DNA of 64,000 nucleotides, from NCBI RefSeq assembly GCF_900101875.1, contig NZ_FNAI01000003.1, positions 186,001 to 250,000 of the forward strand, written 5' to 3'. The notes under the pieces were generated by a model, which saw nothing but the letters and a program-made list of their open reading frames with translations, was not told where the DNA came from and did no database searches. The DNA is from Mucilaginibacter pineti. Lineage in GTDB: Bacteria > Bacteroidota > Bacteroidia > Sphingobacteriales > Sphingobacteriaceae. How positions within the stretch are numbered: the stretch's first letter is position 1; the number at the start of each line of letters is the position of its first letter. Below, one piece after another: positions 8,174-15,572 of the stretch. The position numbers and the translations under genes were made by a program.

Positions 8174-8779
8174 ATGCTGCAAAATCGTGTAGACCCTTTT
8201 GGCCGGCTCATCAGAACAGCCGAATGGCGCCTGGCTTGGCAACGCGGGGTGATACATAATGCGCAAAAGGAAATCGTACGTCTCTTCAAAATCAAGCCAT
8301 GGATAACCTGCGTCCTGGAATTCAGGGGCCGCCACAGGGAGATCATGCGGCCGGACCGGTGGACAGAATTATTTTTTTTCGACGAGGCTACTGCTTTTTC
8401 AGCCGGTCACCGTCCCTGTTTCCAATGCCGTTATGCCGATCACCAGCGATTCAAAATGTTTTGGCTGAAAGGGAATCCTGCGTATGGATTTGACATGAAA
8501 ACGCCGGTGGCGCTTATCGATGCTGTTTTACACGCGGAGCGCATCACAAAAGATCAGTCAAAAGTCACTTATGAGGAAGCTATAAACTTGCTCCCTGAAG
8601 GGACATTTGTGACGTATGAGCAGCGGGCATATCTGATTAAAGCCGGGCAGCTGCTGTTGTGGAGCCCCGCAGGTAATGCAGCGGGAATAGCTATTCCCCA
8701 GGTAGATAAAGTCCGGGTATTAACGCCCAGGTCTTTCGTAAATATATTCAGGGCGGGGTATGTGTCTAAAATGGGCTGA
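8174..8779 (+). CDS. Conserved hypothetical protein with Ada-like PCxxCR motif
   Basis: This 201-aa protein belongs to a conserved uncharacterised family that I recognise only by pattern. It has NRVDPFGRLI at the start, a basic RGVIHN segment, and GHRPCFQCRYADHQRF near residue 78, which resembles the zinc-site turn of the Ada N-terminal domain (RPCxRC). No transmembrane segment or signal peptide is seen. It begins 12 bp after the S1/P1 nuclease gene on the same strand and may be co-transcribed with it. A 36-bp piece almost identical to its codons for KMFWLKGN recurs at 10740. A nucleic-acid role is possible from the motif and the neighbours, but unproven. Confidence 0.7.
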   Translation: MLQNRVDPFGRLIRTAEWRLAWQRGVIHNAQKEIVRLFKIKPWITCVLEFRGRHREIMRPDRWTELFFFDEATAFSAGHRPCFQCRYADHQRFKMFWLKGNPAYGFDMKTPVALIDAVLHAERITKDQSKVTYEEAINLLPEGTFVTYEQRAYLIKAGQLLLWSPAGNAAGIAIPQVDKVRVLTPRSFVNIFRAGYVSKMG

Positions 8780-8810
8780 AATCGCAATAATTGAAAGATT
8801 ACTTGTACGA

Positions 8811-9725
8811 TCAGTTGAACGAGGACCGGAACTCCGCGGGTGAATGCCGGGTCTTCATTTTGAACAGCCTGCTGAAGGATTGAGGGTGCTCAAAACCCAA
8901 CTGGTAAGCCACTTCACTGACGCTCAGATTCGTAGTCGATAACAGCTCTTTTGACCTTTCGATCAGTTTCTGATGGATATGTTGCTGGGCACTGAGCCCG
9001 GTCAGCGAACGTAGCATGTCGCTTAAATAATTCGGCGTGTAGTTGAATTGACCGGCAAGATACTGCACGGTCAGCATGCCCTGTCTTACCGGTGTTTTTT
9101 CATCAAAGTAAGCATCCAGCATCGCTTCGAGTTTCTGAAGCAGGTCACTGCTGACGGTCTGACGGGTCAGGAACTGGCGCTTATAAAACCGTTTGGCGTA
9201 ACTTAGTAATAACTCGATCTGCGCAATGGTCACTTCCTGACTAAAATCATCTATCCTGCTGTTCAGTTCATCACGGATGATGCTGTAAATGGAGAACATG
9301 GTAGTCCTTTCGCGTTCTGAAAGGTGCAGGGCCTCATTAGAGGCGTAAGAGAAAAATCCGAACTGGCTGATCTTTGCGGCTAAGGGATAACCTTGCAGGA
9401 AATCCGGGTGAATGAACAGTGATAAACCTTCATTTTCCTCGTAGCCGTCGATATGCCCCACCACCTGGCCGGGCGCGGTAAACATCAGGCTGCCTTCGTC
9501 AAAATCATAATAACCCTGGCCGTAACGGAACTTACCGCCCAGTTTGGTCACAAAAGTAATCTTATAAAAGCCGATGACGTAACTATCCGGAAGCTGGCAC
9601 AGGTTGATCAATTGTGATGATTCCAGCAGACTGATCATAGGATGGCAGGGACCGGCAATACCCAACATACGGTGTATCTCCGTAATCGATTCTATCTTGC
9701 TAATCTTCTGTGCGGCACTTTTCAT
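8811..9725 (-). CDS. AraC-family transcriptional regulator
   Basis: The 304-aa product has an N-terminal cupin-like sensing part (residues about 30-170; GSLMFTAPGQVVGH) and two helix-turn-helix motifs at the C-terminus: LAGQFNYTPNYLSDMLRSL near 208 and VSEVAYQLGFEHPQSF near 267, ending RLFKMKTRHSPAEFR. It lies 68 bp downstream of an SDR gene on the same strand, the usual arrangement for a regulator controlling that reductase in this phylum. Complete in length. Confidence 0.92.
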   Translation of the reverse strand: MKSAAQKISKIESITEIHRMLGIAGPCHPMISLLESSQLINLCQLPDSYVIGFYKITFVTKLGGKFRYGQGYYDFDEGSLMFTAPGQVVGHIDGYEENEGLSLFIHPDFLQGYPLAAKISQFGFFSYASNEALHLSERERTTMFSIYSIIRDELNSRIDDFSQEVTIAQIELLLSYAKRFYKRQFLTRQTVSSDLLQKLEAMLDAYFDEKTPVRQGMLTVQYLAGQFNYTPNYLSDMLRSLTGLSAQQHIHQKLIERSKELLSTTNLSVSEVAYQLGFEHPQSFSRLFKMKTRHSPAEFRSSFN

Positions 9726-9793
9726 AGTGGAAAGATAACGATCATGACTGGCGGCTTTCTCAGCGGCCGGTCATAATTGAATTTGAAAACAGC

Positions 9794-10567
9794 TTACCAG
9801 GGAAGCGGTCCGTCCGGACCTGTAAAGCTACCGGTAGGCCCGTCGGTTTCCAAAGCTACGCGGACCGGTTCGCGTGAACCAACCTCCAGGCTGTCGGTGC
9901 CCTGGAAATTATTAAGCGCGGTGGCGGTATAACCCGGGCTGGTCGCGTTGACCTTGATATTTTCCTTTTCCAGCTCCAACGCAAATGCGAGTGTAACCGC
10001 GTTCAGGGCTGTTTTGGATGCGGCGTAAACAATACCGAAATTTTCGCGGGCCCAGCATGCCGGGTCAGAGATCCAGGTCAGGGACCCTAAACCGCTTGAT
10101 ACGTTTACGATCCGGGCGGCTGCTGATTTACGCAATAAGGGTAAGGCGGCCTGCGTAACGGCGATGACACCGAATACATTGGTTTCCCAAACGGTGCGCA
10201 CTTCATCCAGTGATACACTAACCGCCCTGCCGGATGCCATGACCTCTTCCACCGTCCGGCCGGGTTTACCTGCATGTGCGATACCCGCATTATTCACCAG
10301 CAGGTCCAGGCGGCCTGATTCCGCTCCGATACGCTTTATCGCGGCATCGATTGTACCTTGTTTAGTCACATCCAGCTCGATGGCATGTGCGTCCGGGCCT
10401 ATTTCAGCTGCCGCTTTTTCTCCGTTTTCCAGTTTACGCGATCCGACATAGACCCTGTAACCCTTGGCGGCAAGTGCTTTGGCGATCTCGTTGCCTACAC
10501 CCTGGTTAGCACCCGTGACAAGGGCGATGAGTTGGTTATTTTCTGTTGATTCGATTTGATTTTCCAT
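9794..10567 (-). CDS. SDR-family NAD(P)-dependent oxidoreductase
   Basis: Classical short-chain dehydrogenase/reductase of 257 aa. It shows the cofactor motif TGANQGVGNEIA (residues 17-28), LLVNNAGIAH near 88, the catalytic Ser in VNVSSGLGS near 153, and YAASK (Tyr-x-x-x-Lys) near 180. The C-terminus has NATSPGYTATALNNFQG and ends with a GSFTGPDG stretch typical of carbonyl-reductase-like members. Substrate unknown. It probably forms a unit with the following AraC regulator. Confidence 0.93.
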   Translation of the reverse strand: MENQIESTENNQLIALVTGANQGVGNEIAKALAAKGYRVYVGSRKLENGEKAAAEIGPDAHAIELDVTKQGTIDAAIKRIGAESGRLDLLVNNAGIAHAGKPGRTVEEVMASGRAVSVSLDEVRTVWETNVFGVIAVTQAALPLLRKSAAARIVNVSSGLGSLTWISDPACWARENFGIVYAASKTALNAVTLAFALELEKENIKVNATSPGYTATALNNFQGTDSLEVGSREPVRVALETDGPTGSFTGPDGPLPW

Positions 10568-10739
10568 GTTATAAGTTTTATAGGAATTAACAATACAAAA
10601 CTCAGTTTTTACGCCGTTATCCTGCTAACCAAATCAAGGACGTTTGTAACCAAAACGAGGGGAAAACAAATACGGATCCGGTTATTTCAAATTCAATGCG
10701 TTTTGTAACATGGTGCTCCAAAGCTTGTATCCAGGGGGT

Positions 10740-10775
10740 CAAAATGTTTTGGCTGAAAGGAAATTCTGATTATAG
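10740..10775 (+). repeat. 36-bp scrap duplicating part of the PCxxCR gene
   Basis: TCAAAATGTTTTGGCTGAAA is present here and at 8452-8471 inside the hypothetical gene, followed by similar codons (GGNSDY versus GGNPAY after KMFWLK). Flanking sequence does not match. It appears to be the last trace of a second copy, lying in the 267-bp gap between the SDR gene and the next gene. Confidence 0.55.
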
Positions 10776-10833
10776 TTTGTCCCAAGCAAACACAAGAAAG
10801 GGAAAATAAGGAAAAGCAGCTGGCAGGTTTTCA

Positions 10834-11268
10834 TTATGGCTGCTCTACTTTCAGATCGGCACCCAGATAAACATCTTTGGCACGAGTGATCACTATGCGC
10901 AGGTGGTTGTTGTAGCTAACAATTTTCCCTGTGGCTGTTATGCTGGTATCAAGCGGTTGCTTGACCTCGCTATTCAATCTTCTGCGGATCCGCATTTCAT
11001 CAAATGCCTTTTTCCTGCTCTCCCCGGTAAGTATCAGCATTAATGATTTTTCCTGGTGCCGGACTTTCATGTAGATGGACAGTGTTTTTCCGTCATCAAC
11101 TGTTTTATATTCGTCGCAGTTAAGCTTTACCATACTTCCTATATACCTGGAAGCATCTCCAATCGCAATCGTTGGCACTTTTAACTGTGTTGATGTAACC
11201 TGTGCGCTAACAGATTCAAATAGTGATACCCAAATGAACAGGTAGCACAACAGGTGAATTTTTTTCAT
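10834..11268 (-). CDS. Secreted protein with OB-like domain
   Basis: I place the start at 11268 because the product then opens with a signal peptide (MKKIHLLCYLFIWVSLF, cleavage after SVSA). The mature part of about 120 residues reads as one small beta-rich domain: IAIGDASRYIGSMVKL, an RKKAF-containing linker, then ITATGKIVSYNNHLRIVI. The pattern (identity or cofactor strand, GK-V, short terminal strand before KDVYL) resembles the OB-like C-terminal domain of the nearby S1/P1 nuclease. It stands alone; role unknown. Confidence 0.6.
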   Translation of the reverse strand: MKKIHLLCYLFIWVSLFESVSAQVTSTQLKVPTIAIGDASRYIGSMVKLNCDEYKTVDDGKTLSIYMKVRHQEKSLMLILTGESRKKAFDEMRIRRRLNSEVKQPLDTSITATGKIVSYNNHLRIVITRAKDVYLGADLKVEQP

Positions 11269-11381
11269 GTTTATAGCATACACAACAGCAACAGTATAAT
11301 TTTTGTTTGTCCTACTCACCTTGAAACAAACGCACTTAATTTTACTTTATAAAAACTAGGACCTGATAAAAGCAGATAATT

Positions 11382-12122
11382 ATGTTGTATTTATACATTG
11401 CCTTGATGGCACAGGCAGTTGTTTTCATTGCTGTATTTGATAAATTCAGCTACCTGTGTGCCTTCGCCTATTTCGGTGTGTCCGCTTTGGCTTTCCATTT
11501 GAAGATGCCCTGGCCCTGGCATGTTGGCGCAATGGCAGTGGGTTTACTATTTGAAATAGCTATTTATCAAATTGATGTTTGGCTGGAAGTAACCGACCCA
11601 TTTAAATTTTTGACCAAGAGAAACATAGTATCAGTGCTCGTATTATTTGTTTTTTGTGTTGGTTTTATTCAGCAATCCACCGCAGTTGTTCAATTGAATC
11701 TGTTTACCTGGAACGCGATTTTCGATTGGATCGCGATACTGTATGTTCTTTTATCCGCTATCCCGATAGCGATCAGCGTAACCGATTATTTATCAGCGAA
11801 AACAGTTACCGCCTGTAAGTTGAAAATCAAAAGCACCAGGCGTAAACAAATACCCCGGGTTGGCACCAACAATTATCTTTCTGCCAGCGCAAACGGCACC
11901 GACTATGAATTTGTGACTACCAGTGTAGCTTATAGCGTACTCAAAAACACCAGCGAAGTAACCATTAACCTTTGGCACGCAAATTCGGGACAGGTATTTA
12001 TTAAAAATGATTTTCTGCGTCAGGAGCGTAAGGCATGGCGATTTATCCAGCTTAAAACAACAATGCTCCTGTTGTCTTTGATCGTTGTTGCGGTTGGGGT
12101 AGTCTATTACATCAGCCGTTAA
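11382..12122 (+). CDS. Hypothetical membrane protein
   Basis: 246 aa with about five hydrophobic segments before residue 150 (first at 3-20, then around 24-40, 45-62, 85-101 and 112-138), a soluble stretch of about 85 residues (residues 140-222), and a last helix at 223-243. The soluble part contains INLWHANSGQVFIKND and a basic patch (KIKSTRRKQIPR) and looks beta-rich. Divergent from the OB-like secreted gene with only 113 bp between starts, so they may share control. No family recognised. Confidence 0.6.
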   Translation: MLYLYIALMAQAVVFIAVFDKFSYLCAFAYFGVSALAFHLKMPWPWHVGAMAVGLLFEIAIYQIDVWLEVTDPFKFLTKRNIVSVLVLFVFCVGFIQQSTAVVQLNLFTWNAIFDWIAILYVLLSAIPIAISVTDYLSAKTVTACKLKIKSTRRKQIPRVGTNNYLSASANGTDYEFVTTSVAYSVLKNTSEVTINLWHANSGQVFIKNDFLRQERKAWRFIQLKTTMLLLSLIVVAVGVVYYISR

Positions 12123-12131
12123 ACCGTCTGT

Positions 12132-12287
12132 TTATTCCACTAGTTTTTTAAGTACCGATTTAATTTGCTTGTTAATAAGCGTTAGTTGAGCCTGTTGGGA
12201 TTGATCATACCTTTGTATACCTGAACTTATCATTTCGAAGCTTTGTATCCGGAGTTGGCAACCGTTAAATAACCTAGCACATAACCG
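12132..12287 (-). pseudogene. C-terminal coding scrap of an unknown helical protein
   Basis: The 296-bp gap between the membrane gene and the GH43 remnant holds, on the minus strand, 51 codons ending at TAA with strongly coding-like content: GCQLRIQSFEMISSG, then RYDQSQQAQLTLINKQIK and SVLKKLVE. No start codon or upstream domain remains. It looks like the tail of a deleted gene with a Gln-rich amphipathic helix. Nothing else is visible in this gap. Confidence 0.35.
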
Positions 12288-12528
12288 TGAACCCCGCTGA
12301 GTGATCAATTTCAGGCAAAAAAGACAATATTAATTTAGAAAGGCCGCCATGCTCAGCCGTATCAAATTGAAGTAGCGGCATTAATTTTCTACAGACATAG
12401 CATGGCATTGAATTTAAATGCAAACTTTTGGTAAGACAGCTATTAATTATAGTAGAAGTAAGTTAATAAAAATCGGCATGCTTTGTTTATTATTTCTTGT
12501 AATTTGGTGTCTGCTATTTCCATTTATC

Positions 12529-13226
12529 ATGTTAAAAATAAATTCAAGGGTCGTTCTCATCATGCTGTTTTTCGTCTCAGCACCTGGTATCATAAAAGGG
12601 CAGGCCCATAATCCGATTATTAATGCCGATGTGCCTGATATTTCGCGTTGGCAATAATTATTATATGAGCAGTACCATCATGCATATGAGCCCGGGTGTT
12701 CCGATCATGAAATCAACGAATCTGGTGAACTGGGAGATCATTAGCTATGCTTATGATACACTGGCGAACTTGGACGAACTCGATCTTGAAAATGGTAAAA
12801 GCACGTACGAGCACGGGTCTTGGGCAAGCAGCCTGCGTTACCACAATGGTTTGTTCTATGTAAGCACGTTCGCTCAAGCCACGGATAAAACCTATGTTTA
12901 TACAACAAATGATATCGAACGTGGCCCTTGGAAAGTTGCAGCCTTCAAGCCGGCTTTACATGATCATTCCTTGTTTTTTGATGATGATGGAAAGGTGTAT
13001 ATGATTACCGGAAGCGGGAGGTTAAGGTTGGTTGAACTTGACAATATTGACAATGATGTATTCGGGATCAAACAGGGCGGTATTGATCAGGTCGTTATCG
13101 AAAATGCCAGCTTGCCGTCAGGCGTGGTACAGGTTTGCTTTATTTAATTATGCGACAAAAGGGGCTGGTGGCTGGGTAGATTTTGACTTTTTCCATATCA
13201 GCGACCACATAACCTATAATAAATAG
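12529..13226 (+). pseudogene. GH43 xylosidase/arabinofuranosidase remnant
   Basis: The N-terminus (signal peptide, then NPIINADVPDIS) and the following frame (RVGNNYYMSSTIMHMSPGVP, STNLVNWE, GSWASSLRYHNGLFYV) match bacterial GH43 beta-xylosidases; HADVPDPS-type sequence carries the catalytic Asp. A frameshift near 12645 separates the two parts. Homology then stops near 13125 and jumps to the C-terminal end of the family (FALFNYATKGAGGWVDFDFF, then HISDHITYNK), in another frame. A central block of roughly 200-300 residues is missing. The gene is dead. Start chosen at the Met just before the signal peptide. A GH10 remnant follows. Confidence 0.8.
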
Positions 13227-13292
13227 TTAAATCTTTATACAAATTATAGTTCAGTTCCTTACACAGCCATTAACCCGTCCAAAAAATAAAGT

Positions 13293-13742
13293 ATGATAAC
13301 AAAAGAGTCACGGCTTCCTATATCAGCCCAGAAACATGTACTAAGGATAGCATTCGTTTGTGCGCTTTATAGTGGATGCTTGTTAAAAACTGTAAGCGCT
13401 CAACCCCTGATCCGGGACGATGACAAGGGTTTGAAAGATTATTATAAAGCCTATTTTCCGATTGGCGCTGCGGTTAGTATCCGTTCGCTCAAGGGCGATG
13501 AAGCCAATCTCATCCTTCGTGAATTCAACAGCATTACACCTGAGAATGATATGAAAATGGGACCAATACATCCGCGGGAAGATTTTTACAATTGGCGTAA
13601 TGCAGATTCTATCTTAGACTTCGCTATTAAGCATCATATCCGAATTAGGGGTCATAATTTGCTATGGCATGCACAAGCTCCCGCTTGGATGTTTAAGGAC
13701 TCGAATCAATCTTCAATGACACTTTTTTCAATGACCGCATGA
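13293..13742 (+). pseudogene. GH10 endo-1,4-beta-xylanase, N-terminal remnant
   Basis: After a signal peptide (cleavage after TVSA) the ORF carries the conserved start of a GH10 barrel: FNSITPENDMKMGPIHP, FYNWRNADSILDFA and IRIRGHNLLWHAQAPAWMF. About 350 residues of the barrel, with both catalytic Glu residues, are absent. Homology ends near 13700 and the frame runs a few codons further into the hsp20 coding sequence, stopping at 13742. A deletion joined the two genes. Together with the GH43 scrap it marks a lost xylan-utilisation cluster. Confidence 0.85.
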
Positions 13743-14074
13743 TCACCCGTGTACCTGCAGTGAACGTCAGCGAAAGCGAGAATAACTACCATGTGGAACT
13801 GGCCGCGCCGGGCCTGAAGAAAGAAGATTTTAAACTTAATCTGGAACGTAACCAGCTGAGCATTTCGGTTGAAATTTCTTCAGCGCAGCAAGACAACCAA
13901 AAGAACTACAGCAAGCGCGAATACAGCTATAGCTCTTTCGTACGTTCGTTTACCTTACCTGACAGCGCCGACCTTGGACAGGTCGAAGCCAGCTATACCG
14001 ATGGTATCCTCCGCATTGATATAGCTAAACGCGAAGAAGCCAAAGCTGTACGCCGCCAGATCGAGACCAAATAA
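13739..14074 (+). CDS. Hsp20 small heat-shock chaperone, N-terminus truncated
   Basis: Holdase chaperone with an alpha-crystallin domain: VPAVNVSESENNYHVELAAPG, LKKEDFKLNLERN, YSKREYSYSSFVRSF and ASYTDGILRIDIAKR. In frame upstream of the ATG lies a piece of the normal N-terminus (SIFNDTFFNDR), but it is then cut by the GH10 sequence at about 13700. The present ATG overlaps the stop of the GH10 remnant (ATGA), so translation may depend on coupling. Usual family length is about 140-150 aa against 111 here. Whether it is still expressed is open. Confidence 0.8.
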   Translation: MITRVPAVNVSESENNYHVELAAPGLKKEDFKLNLERNQLSISVEISSAQQDNQKNYSKREYSYSSFVRSFTLPDSADLGQVEASYTDGILRIDIAKREEAKAVRRQIETK

Positions 14075-14089
14075 GTGTTGATATTTTTT

Positions 14090-14123
14090 TATTCAGGGCC
14101 ACTGCTTGTAGGGGCCCTGAATA
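14090..14123 (+). terminator. Hairpin after hsp20
   Basis: Arms TATTCAGGGCC (14090-14100) and GGCCCTGAATA (14113-14123) with a 12-nt loop; a modest T-rich stretch follows (TTTAGATTTTT). It lies 15 bp after the hsp20 stop and separates that gene from the next. Confidence 0.65.
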
Positions 14124-14134
14124 TTTAGATTTTT

Positions 14135-14428
14135 ATGGAAGCACAGTTCTATATCCAGTTAAGTCTTAAAACAACGCAGGGCTATGGCGACTATGGCCAG
14201 TACTTTTTCGAGAATGACCGCGAAGCCGCCTACAGTTTGTTTCGTCAGATTGAAGGCGATCCGGCCATGATTGCGAGTTGCCCGCTGCATATTGACCTGA
14301 TGGAAACCGCCAGCGGCCTGCCTGTAAAAATCAAAAGCATTTGCTGCACCATGGAAGAACTCGGCTTTAATTGTAAGCTGATCGCCAAAGAGATCTTCCG
14401 TTTAAAAAACCTGGACGAAATGTCATGA
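14135..14428 (+). CDS. Conserved hypothetical protein
   Basis: 97 aa, no signal peptide or membrane segment. It reads as a small alpha/beta protein (MEAQFYIQLSLKTTQGYGDY, then FFENDREAAYSLFRQIEGD) with four cysteines, two adjacent (SICCTMEEL). I recognise it only as the kind of small protein common in Sphingobacteriaceae. The stop overlaps the ATG of a short following ORF. Confidence 0.6.
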   Translation: MEAQFYIQLSLKTTQGYGDYGQYFFENDREAAYSLFRQIEGDPAMIASCPLHIDLMETASGLPVKIKSICCTMEELGFNCKLIAKEIFRLKNLDEMS

Positions 14429-14550
14429 AAGAGAAAATCGCTTTTTTAATTCAATACTTTTCTCGCCGCTATTATGCCTCCAACTCCGTGTCAACCAAAT
14501 TTCCCGAAGGACGGCTTAGAAATCCTGTCAGGGCGAAAAGTTGCCCGTAA
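14425..14550 (+). CDS. Short ORF coupled to the preceding gene, probably truncated
   Basis: 41 codons starting at an ATG that overlaps the previous stop (ATGA). The first 22 residues (MKEKIAFLIQYFSRRYY) look like a genuine helical start; the rest runs into antisense sequence of the decayed kinase and is unlikely to be native. Probably the head of a gene whose remainder was lost. Confidence 0.3.
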   Translation: MKEKIAFLIQYFSRRYYASNSVSTKFPEGRLRNPVRAKSCP

Positions 14551-14880
14551 GTTTACACAGACATGTCCCGTCCGCGGCGGAAAAGTTTTGCAGCTTGCTG
14601 GCAGAGATTTACAAGATCTTTTATCAGCCAGACTGATAATGCACATGAAACCGGTACCTGGGTTTTGTCGTCCGGCTTGGTAATAGGGCGTGAACAATTT
14701 ACCCTGGCGGTTCCTGGAATACCGGCACCTGTATAGATACGCTGACATCAAGCCGGTTCGAGGTCTTCCCAATGGTAAGTGTTGCCTTAACGGTGACCCC
14801 TCCCTAATCGGTATATTTGATGGCATTGCTCAGCAGGTTAAGCAGGACCTGCTTAAGTCGGAAACCAGGCAATTAAGCGC
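14480..14880 (-). pseudogene. Histidine kinase catalytic domain, heavily decayed
   Basis: The minus strand encodes RLKQVLLNLLSNAIKYTD followed by an in-frame TAG and GGVTV: the N-box of a HATPase domain. Further on, in changing frames, traces of the G-box and of KDLVNL at the end of the domain can be read. Several indels and at least one stop make it non-functional. A single-domain response regulator lies just upstream at 15103-15489 on the same strand and may have been its partner. The remaining sequence up to 15102 shows no gene. Confidence 0.6.
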
Positions 14881-15102
14881 TTTTTCCATCAGGCTAAGAT
14901 ACAATGGTTAGCTATCTGCTGCAACATTCTTGTACTTCAATTCAGAGTCGTTTGACGTTGGAGAGCCCGTTTCCATCCCACTTTGCAACGCCCGAATTCC
15001 TTCGACCCGGTACTGCGCAAAGTTCCCCTGCTGTATCGCATGCAGTTCTGTTTCCATAGAACCAGTAGTGAACAAGGCTAGTTCCATGGAAATGAAAAGA
15101 AG

Positions 15103-15489
15103 TTAAACTTCATTTAATACCAGCCATACTGCTTCAGCTATTCGTGCACTTTCATAACCCTTTACCAGAAAGTGGTCAGCACCTGCGGCCATTATTTTAT
15201 CCCGGGCTCTGGCATCCAGTATAGCAGAGTGCGCCACGATCTTTACCTGCGGCCATTTTTCTTTTAGCTTTTTGGCGGTTTCAAAACCATCCATTACCGG
15301 CATTTCGATATCTAATATAACTACATGAGGTAAGGCTATTATTGCAGCCATCCTGCTCAGGCAATCGCTGCCATTTTCGGCTTCGAAGAAAATCTGAAAA
15401 CGGTGCTTCTTTAATAAAAGGATTAACACTTTTCGATAAAGAGCATCATCATCGACAACAACAATTGCGGGTGTTTCCGGTATATTCAT
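15103..15489 (-). CDS. Single-domain response regulator (receiver only)
   Basis: 128 aa forming one receiver domain: acidic pocket VVVDDDALYR (residues 10-19), phospho-acceptor Asp in VVILDIEMPVMDG near residue 60, Ser in AHSA near 87, and Lys in FLVKG near 109. No output domain, so it acts by protein contact. The neighbouring kinase on the same strand is decayed, leaving this an orphan. A palindrome with ACTAA/TTAGT half-sites lies 56 bp upstream. Confidence 0.92.
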   Translation of the reverse strand: MNIPETPAIVVVDDDALYRKVLILLLKKHRFQIFFEAENGSDCLSRMAAIIALPHVVILDIEMPVMDGFETAKKLKEKWPQVKIVAHSAILDARARDKIMAAGADHFLVKGYESARIAEAVWLVLNEV

Positions 15490-15544
15490 TGATTACAATA
15501 AAAATTGGGTGTTGTATAGACACTTAACAGAAAGACTAACGGAA

Positions 15545-15565
15545 ATTTACTAAATTTTAGTAAAT
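15545..15565. promoter_or_regulatory. 21-bp palindrome upstream of the response regulator
   Basis: Arms ATTTACTAA and TTAGTAAAT with a 3-nt centre. The half-sites match those of the SRAP and umuDC palindromes but the spacing is 3 rather than 5, so the same regulator may not bind. It lies in the 83-bp gap between two minus-strand genes. Confidence 0.4.
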
Positions 15566-15572
15566 CTGATTT

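Noticed and set aside
8811..10567. AraC/SDR pair as part of the SOS-like unit
   Set aside because: No ACTAA-N5-TTAGT palindrome near their starts and no repair-related function.
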